Origin: Farysia itapuensis
Lineage: Eukaryota; Basidiomycota; Ustilaginomycetes; Ustilaginales; Ustilaginaceae
Length of the DNA: 64,000 bases
NCBI GenBank assembly: GCA_023212645.1
Contig: JALBYC010000008.1
Location: 248,001-312,000 of the forward strand
Direction of reading: 5' to 3'
The translations under genes were made by a program, and so were the position numbers. This document shows, piece by piece, positions 57,424 to 64,000 of the stretch (position 1 is its first letter; every line of letters starts with the position of its first letter). The notes beneath the pieces were generated by a model. The model saw only the letters and a list, made by a program, of their open reading frames with translations. It had not been told where the DNA came from and did not search any database.

Positions 57424-59895
57424 TTAGGACTTGGTGAAGGCCAATTCGCTCTGGATTTCGCCGATGCGTGTCTTCCATGCATCGACGTCGGCCATTTTGC
57501 GCTCGAGATCCTCAATCTCATGCTCCATGGTGACCTGTTCGGTTTCTGTCCCGATATAGTCGGTTTCCCACGCGCCCTTCTCGCCGGTGAGACGAAGGAG
57601 CACTTCGTGGTATTTGAACAGCGAAGGGCGGTGCGAGATAGTGATGAGCGTAATGCCCATGTCTTTGGCCTTGGCGTACATCAGTCCTTCGACGTCGGAC
57701 GATACGGCGCTCGTGCATTCGTCCAAGATGCCGAATTTGGGTTGGTGGTAAAGGAGGCGTGCCATGCCCATGCGTTGCTTCTCGCCGCCACTCAGCACGT
57801 CTTTCCACTCCTTGCGCGTCTCCCACCCGCCCTCGCGCGATGGCAGATAAGCCAGATGGACATACTCGAGAATGTCGAGCAGGTCCTTGTCCGTCTTGCC
57901 CGACGCAGCGTGTTGCGGATAGGTAAAAGGGTAGATGACCTGCTCGCGCAAACTGCCCACCGAGAGGTAGGGACGCTGGGGCAAAAACATAATGTCTTGA
58001 ACTCCAGGTCGATCCAAAGAGCCTCGAAAGACGGGCCAAAGACCGGCAACGACCCGCGCAATGGCTGTCTTACCCACACCGTTGGGACCTGTGATCAGAA
58101 TGTGCTCGCCTGGCTTGACTTTGAGCGTAAGGTCTTTAACCAGCTCCTCACCGCCACGCTCCAGACCAGGTGCTGGCGCGACAATGGGCACACGCGCAAA
58201 CTCTACTGTATCGGCTGGCATATTGACCTTGCCCTCAATGCTGCCCAAGTCGTAAAAGGGCTGGTCAGCAGGCAAGTCGACGGGTCGCGGCATCGCCTGA
58301 TACTGCTCCTTGTTGAGCAGGTGCAGAGTCGAAATCAGCGTGTACACTCGACTGGTGAATCCCGCCAACTCGGCGAGCTCCTTGTAGCTGTACATCAGTC
58401 GGCTTCCTGCATCCGCCAGCGAAAGCAAGAGACGTCGGTTGGAAATGTACGACTCCGTCTTGGCAGCCACATTGCTAGCTGGAGTCTCCTCTACAATCGC
58501 GGGAACGGCATTCAATTGCGACGGCTTGACCGGCTTGTTGCCAAAGAGGAAAGGCGCTGCGATGATGACGTACCCGGCTGCCGACCAGGCATACTTGAGC
58601 ACAAAGTCTTCCGTCATGTTGAAAGCAATGCGAATCTTGAAGATGCTGTTGACGTGCCGGACCAAGCGGATGTAGGCGCGATTCAGGATACTGGCCTCGA
58701 TGGAAGCGCCGTTGTAGAAAGCAATTTCTTCGGCGTTGGTGATAAGCCTGCTGTGTGCGCCACGGAAGTCACCTTCAAGCTTGGCCTCGATGGCTGCCAA
58801 TTTGCCAAACGCTGGTGTGACTTGGCGAAGAACCCAGCCAGTCAAGAGATAGTTGGTCGCCAAGCCCAACACACCCATGGGACCCAGAGATCGTGACAGC
58901 GCATAGTTGAATATGATGAGGTCGAGCACCGGTTTGGAGACGTTGGAGTACAAAGCGGCCAGCGTCTCGCAGAAGCGCGAGATATCGGTGGTAATGTACT
59001 GGTCGGCAGCATCGAGCCTGCCATCTAGATTGATGATGCGGTAAAAATTGGACTTTTCGTTGAGATACAAGTCATGCACGTATCTTGTCAATCGTGTGCG
59101 GAAGCCGAGTGCGAGTTTGGACTGGAGATAGCGAATCATGGAGTTGGTATACGTAGAGGGAATGCCGAGAAGGAACCACAGACCCAAGCCTCGGAGGAAA
59201 CCTTTGCCATTTGCTGAGACGAGATCGCGTACAATGATGCCGTCCAGTCGGGCCACCAAGGTGCTCAAGTAGGTTCGCAGCACCAAGAAGGAGGTGTGTA
59301 GCGCAAATATGTAGACCTCTTTCGAGTTGGTGTGTGGAATGAGGATGCGAAAGATGGCTTTGAGCTGGCGGAAGAACTCTTTGTTGACGCCAACCTTTTT
59401 AGCTGTGGCGGCGGCAGCTCCACCCTGGGCTCGCATGGCTTTGGCATCTTCAATCTGGCCACGGCGCTGATCTTGCTCACTGACAGCTGATTTCGACTTG
59501 CCCGCATTGCGCGAGCCTAGGTCAGAGGTGGGGGGAAGCTGACTGAAGGCCTGATAATCTCGATCAAAGGTCGATGCTTTCGTTGGCCTAATGGGCACTT
59601 TCGAGATGCGACCTCTGTGTGGGACAAGAAGCTGTCTGGAGCCATCCGGTTGTGGCAAATATACTTGTCTCAGAGCTTCGGATTCATCGATGGAAGTAGA
59701 GCCGGAACGCAGACGAGTGCGCGGTGCTTTAGCGCGCAGCCAAGCCGGCAACCATTTCTTTCGCAACGAGAGGAGAGCAATCAGCGCCACAAGAGCGGTA
59801 AATTGACTCTGCTTGCTACTGCCATGCTGCGACAGTATACGAAGCAGCACGTTTGGCTGAGTGCTGCTGCCCTGCAACTTGGACTGGGCCGCCAT
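57424..59895 (-). CDS. Peroxisomal ABC half-transporter, subfamily D (Pxa1/Pxa2, ALDP type)
   Basis: 823 residues, intronless, ATG at 59895. An N-terminal hydrophobic segment (FTALVALIALLSL) and basic region precede the ABCD membrane domain (FRILIPHTNSKEVYIFALHT, LDGRLDAADQYITTDISRFC, the EAA-like EAKLEGDFRGAHSRLITNAE). The ATPase domain has Walker A GPNGVGKT (about residue 600), signature LSGGEKQRMGMARLLYH (about 700) and Walker B FGILDECTSAV. There is one ATPase domain, so it works as a dimer. The family imports long-chain acyl-CoA into peroxisomes for beta-oxidation. The NxDQ-type segment (DAADQ) supports ABCD over other half-transporters. It cannot be assigned to Pxa1 or Pxa2 by eye. Confidence 0.9.
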   Translation of the reverse strand: MAAQSKLQGSSTQPNVLLRILSQHGSSKQSQFTALVALIALLSLRKKWLPAWLRAKAPRTRLRSGSTSIDESEALRQVYLPQPDGSRQLLVPHRGRISKVPIRPTKASTFDRDYQAFSQLPPTSDLGSRNAGKSKSAVSEQDQRRGQIEDAKAMRAQGGAAAATAKKVGVNKEFFRQLKAIFRILIPHTNSKEVYIFALHTSFLVLRTYLSTLVARLDGIIVRDLVSANGKGFLRGLGLWFLLGIPSTYTNSMIRYLQSKLALGFRTRLTRYVHDLYLNEKSNFYRIINLDGRLDAADQYITTDISRFCETLAALYSNVSKPVLDLIIFNYALSRSLGPMGVLGLATNYLLTGWVLRQVTPAFGKLAAIEAKLEGDFRGAHSRLITNAEEIAFYNGASIEASILNRAYIRLVRHVNSIFKIRIAFNMTEDFVLKYAWSAAGYVIIAAPFLFGNKPVKPSQLNAVPAIVEETPASNVAAKTESYISNRRLLLSLADAGSRLMYSYKELAELAGFTSRVYTLISTLHLLNKEQYQAMPRPVDLPADQPFYDLGSIEGKVNMPADTVEFARVPIVAPAPGLERGGEELVKDLTLKVKPGEHILITGPNGVGKTAIARVVAGLWPVFRGSLDRPGVQDIMFLPQRPYLSVGSLREQVIYPFTYPQHAASGKTDKDLLDILEYVHLAYLPSREGGWETRKEWKDVLSGGEKQRMGMARLLYHQPKFGILDECTSAVSSDVEGLMYAKAKDMGITLITISHRPSLFKYHEVLLRLTGEKGAWETDYIGTETEQVTMEHEIEDLERKMADVDAWKTRIGEIQSELAFTKS

Positions 59896-60081
59896 GGTTG
59901 GGGGGGAATAATGGTGTGCAGAGAAGTTATCTCACTTACCGGGCTGACCGGATACGAGCGTAGCCAGCGCAACATGTGAAAATCATCGATCGATCGGGAG
60001 ATGATCTGGCGATCAAGATTTTGAGGCTTTTTTTCCTTGCACCCTTTTGCTTGCCATTCCCTACACTTGGTATACGCAAGG

Positions 60082-60744
60082 ATGAGCACGACAAGCCAGG
60101 CTCCCATAGCGGATCAACCGACAGCACAGCAGCTGCTGTTTGCACGTGCAGTGATCCTGACGTTCCAGCTATGGCCTGCAATGCGCCTGGCGGTGAGCGA
60201 AGAGTGGGGTGGCCCAGACAGTGCCGAGAAGCGCGACTTTCTCATCTCGCACATTTGTGACGAGCATGGCCAGGCAGGAGCCAGCTTCGAACCCGATCTG
60301 GACGACCTGGCGGATACGCTGGAAGGGTATATGGTGGACGAATATGAGTGCAGACTGGAAGATGGCTCGCCGGACTGGGTTGCAGGACGACTGGTAGGTC
60401 TGCATCGTGCCGTCTTCGGCTCAGACGAAGAGAAAGCAGCACAAGCAGTGCAGGAACTACAGACCGCTGCGGATCAGCTCAAGGGACAGAAGGCCAACGT
60501 CGAACGTGGGCCAGAGCAAGCAGACGAATCCCATTCGGAGCAAGAGGACATGGACGAGGACGATCTCACAGCGGCTAGACAGCTGGCCGACAGCCACGGC
60601 GGAGTCACCTCTGCAGACAGTCTAGGCGCTTCTGCCGGACTGGAGCAGCAGCAACGTAGACAGGCAGAGGAGCAAGCAGCGCGCCAACCTGTGATTGACG
60701 AGGACGGATTCGAGACGGTTGTATCACGCCGCCGCAAGAAGTAA
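60082..60744 (+). CDS. TSR2: Pre-rRNA processing / eS26 escortin protein Tsr2
   Basis: 220 residues from the ATG at 60082. The Tsr2 core occupies residues 15-125: LFARAVILTFQLWPAMRLAV followed by SEEWGGPDSAEKRDFLISHI, then EPDLDDLADTLEGYMVDEYE and ECRLEDGSPDWVAGRLVGLH. The tail is acidic and Gln-rich and ends DEDGFETVVSRRRKK, as in Tsr2 of other species. Tsr2 extracts eS26 from its importin and protects it until it joins the 40S precursor. It is divergent from the ABC transporter gene by only 186 bp. Confidence 0.88.
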   Translation: MSTTSQAPIADQPTAQQLLFARAVILTFQLWPAMRLAVSEEWGGPDSAEKRDFLISHICDEHGQAGASFEPDLDDLADTLEGYMVDEYECRLEDGSPDWVAGRLVGLHRAVFGSDEEKAAQAVQELQTAADQLKGQKANVERGPEQADESHSEQEDMDEDDLTAARQLADSHGGVTSADSLGASAGLEQQQRRQAEEQAARQPVIDEDGFETVVSRRRKK

Positions 60745-60858
60745 GGTATGCACTGCAGAGCCATAGACGCAACATGTCGAGTGCCTAGAAATCCATTGAG
60801 CGCGTGTACAAATACAGAGAGAGAGAGAGGGGGAGACTGCTGCTACCAGTACCGCTGG

Positions 60859-61189
60859 TTATTGCTGAGAGTCATTGTGCTGTGCTTCGGCTGCTGCTGC
60901 TGATTCTTGATCCACATCGTGAAGCACAGCCATAAATCTGTCATCGGAAGCAACGGGTTCCCGTAAGCAAGCCATCCTATCTCGTACACGCTGCTGTCAC
61001 TTACGTTGATGCTTGCGCAATGCCGAGTTTGCGCATGTAGAATGCCTGTTCGGCTGCCTTGTTTAGGTTGAGCTTGGTTGTTTCAAACGTGTTGGCCAGT
61101 GTGCCGAGGTTGGTGGCTAATTGCGCATAGTGTCGTTCCTTGTTGCTCAGCGGTGCGCCAGTGTTGGCTGTTGAAGAGGCGGCCAACAT
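60859..61189 (-). CDS. HSK3: DASH/Dam1 complex subunit Hsk3, two exons, 87 aa
   Basis: Exon 1 is 61189-61005, intron 61004-60938 (67 nt, GTAAGT...GACAG), exon 2 60937-60859. The N-terminal 15 residues are polar, followed by the Hsk3-type helix NKERHYAQLATNLGTLANTF and ETTKLNLNKAAEQAFYMRKL, GIAQASTFM and an acidic Gln/Ala tail. The landmarks (K-x-R-x-Y-x-x-L, then x-x-M-R-x-L-G and a small-residue FM segment) match DASH_Hsk3. The Dam1/DASH ring couples kinetochores to microtubules and is specific to fungi. The match is by pattern, but the junction falls inside the conserved ASTFM segment and joins it neatly. It is divergent from the LRR gene. Confidence 0.75.

Positions 61190-61221
<32 letters not shown>
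61190..61221. repeat. TG/CG microsatellite at the HSK3 start
   Basis: A (TG)n run interrupted by CGCGCG lies immediately upstream of the HSK3 start codon (CA-rich on its coding strand). Confidence 0.9.
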
Positions 61222-61222
<1 letters not shown>

Positions 61223-61451
61223 CGGTGTCGACGAATGCCAAGGAATGGTGATGGTAGAGTGTTGTGTGTGACGCGTCGAGAGATTATTGACACTCGTCCT
61301 CGCTTGGCTGCTTCAAAAGAGGTGATTTCCTCAGAGCGCGTACGTACCACATGCTCAAGCGGCACTCAATTTCCCATCATCGGTCTAGGTCCGATCCTCG
61401 ATTTCCCCTTTGCCTCACTGTTCGTCACGCGCAGTAGCGGGGTTGTGCACA

Positions 61452-64000
61452 ATGGTGCCGTCTGCCTCGCCACTTGCACAACACGACGACGACGACGATT
61501 CGTCCGACGATGGCTTCCTCTCGGACCACAGCGACGAGTTACATCCCGAGACTGGCTTCGACCCTTTCGAGACGGCCATTCGACGTGCTCGTCAACAGTC
61601 AAACAGCTCAACCTCGACTCCACAGCTTGCATCTACCTCCAATTCATCCTTGCCAGCCTCAGAGGGTCAAGATGCTCGTGCGCAGGAAGCACAGAGATGG
61701 TACAGCATTGCAAAGTACTGGGGCAAGGTGGTCGATCAGGCCATGTTCTTCCCCAAACAGGGCCGTATCGATCTGAGTGAACGTCAAATCACCGATATTG
61801 CACCCACCATAGCCGATCTCTCCCGTTACGTCGCTCTTCCCCCTCCGAGATACGACGACAAGGACCAAGACGGAGCGCAAGATGCTATTCCGCAGACAAA
61901 GATGGGAGGAATGGCACGACATGCATCTCAGTTTGCACCATACAGCAGCGAGAGCGGCACACAAAGGAGGGCGCTCTCGCGTAGTCAGTCGGCTTTCCAG
62001 CCTAGCACTCGAACCCACTCCTTTGCGCGCACCAACAGTGCGGCCAGCGGGATCAGCTCGCGTTCGGCTGCCTCTTATCGCGATCACAGAGACAAACAGG
62101 CTACCCTCAGCCTCTTTTTGGGCTCCAACTCGCTCACAAAACTGCCCAGCGCACTTTTCCAACTGCACAACCTCCGCGTCCTATCGCTGCGTTCCAACAA
62201 ACTCAAGTACCTCCCCCCCGCCATTGGCGACCTGCAGAACCTCTCTGAACTGCAAGTGGCCGCCAATGAGTTTGAATACCTGCCAGCCGAAATCCTGCGG
62301 CTCAAGCTCGACGTGTTCACATGGTTTCCCAACCCATACTTTGCCAAACCACCCAAGACCGGTCTCCTCACTGTGCGACCCCTCCTCAGTCACAAGACCC
62401 GCTATAGCCATCAGCTGGCGTTGTCCAAGCTAACAGAAGTGTCCGAGGTCACACCGGTCAAAGAGGACTCGGATGACCAGGCGCTGCAGCCACCGCCCCT
62501 GCTCCGTCCACCTGTCGCCGGTCGACAGAGGCCGCTAGACCGCACGCGCTCCGATATGCAAGTCGAAGGCTTCCTGGCTCGTGGGATCGACAGGCTAAAC
62601 ACCAGCGGAGTGCCTTCCATTCAGGAGGACGAGGACAATGGACCGGATACAGAGGACCGACAGTCCTCATTTGCCGACACAGAGACAGACTCTACCCGTG
62701 CTTCCGTTGTTGACAGCACTGACGATGCAGAGGCACAGCGCCAGAGAATCCTCGAAGCTGCATTCGAGGAAGACGAGACGGACGATGTTCCTCTCGCCGA
62801 TTCTACGCTGACAGACAATGACAGCACTTTTCTCCGAGGCAAAGTCGTTGGACGCTCCCGTGTGCTAGGTCAGAAACAGGTAGCTGGTCTGCCCACTCTG
62901 ACCGAACTTTGCATCCGCAAATTGCTTGGTCCGTACGATGTCACGCAGCACGAAGAAGGGCTAGCCTCGCCATTTCTGTCTCCCGTCGTGCAGGGCGTTC
63001 GCAGACCAAGTCGCAGCCGAAGCGCATCTCGTGCTGGTACTCCGCAATTTGGGCCCCAGGCAAGGGTTCGCTCCACCTCTTTTGGCTCGGCAGGAGCGCG
63101 TACACGCAGCTTTAGCTCCAATGGCGGGCCTGAGGACAGTAAGCTGGGCAAACGAGTGCCAACTTTACTCGAAGCGTACGAAAACGGAACGCTGCAGAGT
63201 GTGGTGGGCGAAGTCAGTCGTGGCCTAGTATCAATGCTGGAAGCAGCTCGTCGCAGTGCAACGCACGACTGGGGCACAAAAGCTCGCATGCCACGGACGT
63301 CGACATCGATGAAAAAGACTCCTTTTGCACGCACTCAGTCCACGCTCGGCGCCTTCCCCACGGATCAAGATCCGGCTCTGCTGAAAACGGCCGAAGCATC
63401 CCCTGCACACGCAGACGAGGACGAAGAGGAATGTGATTTGTTCGGCAGCATAGATGCGCCAGGATCGCTGGACCGGGGCGACGACGCGAATCACAATCCC
63501 TGGTACTCGCGTTGTCCCAATGCGAAGCACTGCGAGGAGCGTGACTGCTCTCCAAACCGCGGCGGCAACCTAGAACTGTTACGAACTCGTCATGGTTTCG
63601 GCTCAAGCAGCAGCATTTCCAGCTTGGGCACAACACTGGGCCGTGCCGGCAAGCCGGATGCGCAGGATTTGGGTCATGAGAGTTCGGCATCAGCAAGCTC
63701 TGACGGCGGTGCAGGTGGACGTCATTCTCCCATCTCGCAGTCGTCTTCGTTGGGCACAGTTGGACAGGGACTGGAGAGCGGCTCCACCTCGTCTCTGGCT
63801 TCCGGCCCGTATTCACACGTTCGCTTCAGTTCCCCTGCGCGTCCTCACGCTGCTCTGTCTTCCACCCGGCCTCTGCCCAGCAGCGGTGCACGAAGTTTGT
63901 CTCACCGTCCCAACAGCACCAACTTTGTGCGCGGATTCTCGTCGCTCTCCGTGCTGTCTGCATCCGGTATGCGATCCAACTCCTTCGCGGCCGCCTTGGC
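61452..64000 (+). CDS. Leucine-rich-repeat protein, 3'-truncated by window edge
   Basis: The frame is open from the ATG at 61452 to the window end (at least 849 codons). The N-terminus is acidic (AQHDDDDDSSDDGFLSDH). Residues about 215-300 hold LRRs: ATLSLFLGSNSLTKLPSALF, LHNLRVLSLRSNKLKYLPPA, IGDLQNLSELQVAANEFEYL. Later parts are Ser/Arg/Asp-rich with short ordered blocks (LPTLTELCIRKLLGPYDV, VPTLLEAYENGTLQSVVGEV) and a Cys/His segment NPWYSRCPNAKHCEERDC. An LRR followed by a PWxxRCPN-type Cys segment occurs in uncharacterised fungal LRR proteins such as an S. pombe member (from memory). Function unknown. Confidence 0.75.
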   Translation, partial: MVPSASPLAQHDDDDDSSDDGFLSDHSDELHPETGFDPFETAIRRARQQSNSSTSTPQLASTSNSSLPASEGQDARAQEAQRWYSIAKYWGKVVDQAMFFPKQGRIDLSERQITDIAPTIADLSRYVALPPPRYDDKDQDGAQDAIPQTKMGGMARHASQFAPYSSESGTQRRALSRSQSAFQPSTRTHSFARTNSAASGISSRSAASYRDHRDKQATLSLFLGSNSLTKLPSALFQLHNLRVLSLRSNKLKYLPPAIGDLQNLSELQVAANEFEYLPAEILRLKLDVFTWFPNPYFAKPPKTGLLTVRPLLSHKTRYSHQLALSKLTEVSEVTPVKEDSDDQALQPPPLLRPPVAGRQRPLDRTRSDMQVEGFLARGIDRLNTSGVPSIQEDEDNGPDTEDRQSSFADTETDSTRASVVDSTDDAEAQRQRILEAAFEEDETDDVPLADSTLTDNDSTFLRGKVVGRSRVLGQKQVAGLPTLTELCIRKLLGPYDVTQHEEGLASPFLSPVVQGVRRPSRSRSASRAGTPQFGPQARVRSTSFGSAGARTRSFSSNGGPEDSKLGKRVPTLLEAYENGTLQSVVGEVSRGLVSMLEAARRSATHDWGTKARMPRTSTSMKKTPFARTQSTLGAFPTDQDPALLKTAEASPAHADEDEEECDLFGSIDAPGSLDRGDDANHNPWYSRCPNAKHCEERDCSPNRGGNLELLRTRHGFGSSSSISSLGTTLGRAGKPDAQDLGHESSASASSDGGAGGRHSPISQSSSLGTVGQGLESGSTSSLASGPYSHVRFSSPARPHAALSSTRPLPSSGARSLSHRPNSTNFVRGFSSLSVLSASGMRSNSFAAAL

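Overview
The window is a compact fungal chromosome segment. It most resembles a smut fungus or close relative (Ustilaginales, Basidiomycota). The evidence is fungal-specific genes (FES1, POM152, the DASH subunit HSK3, PAT1), large intronless ORFs with short UTRs, few short introns (about 60-90 nt, GTRNGT donors) found mostly in small genes, and low-complexity Ser/Pro/Gln/His extensions on housekeeping proteins. This is judged from protein content alone; no database search was possible, so the species is not determined.

Left arm (1-42,296): about 26 densely packed housekeeping genes, mostly convergent or divergent. In order they are: the 3' part of a Nem1-type phosphatase, SEC1, PAT1, a coilin-like protein, FAD synthetase, PRP3, POM152, a RING-H2 protein, FES1, a hypothetical, CCT5, a fatty-acid elongase, PP2A catalytic subunit, NDUFB8, an alpha/beta hydrolase, OST4, a hypothetical, MutY, mL57, eIF3g, V-ATPase subunit E, a Ran-binding-domain protein and the glycogen debranching enzyme. 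They do not form one pathway. Many divergent pairs share promoters of only 180-530 bp.

Middle (42,297-52,355): about 10 kb without any convincing gene. It holds tandem arrays (21-bp and 12-bp units), a direct-repeat array opening with CAGCTATAGTA, a three-copy degenerate dispersed repeat, GGCCGGCC-centred palindromes (two inside AT-rich islands), and a decayed fragment resembling the C-terminal end of a Copia RNase H. It looks like a transposon graveyard or a heterochromatic island; a centromere or other special locus cannot be excluded from sequence alone.

Right arm (52,356-64,000): a secreted serine carboxypeptidase, mitochondrial bL33, two hypotheticals, a peroxisomal ABCD half-transporter, TSR2, the DASH subunit HSK3, and the 5' part of a leucine-rich-repeat protein that runs off the window.

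Three very small genes (OST4, bL33m, HSK3) were recovered only by joining exons across introns by eye. I found no CRISPR array, rRNA or convincing tRNA, and nothing that amounts to a clearly new biological system. The most unusual material is the repeat-rich island.
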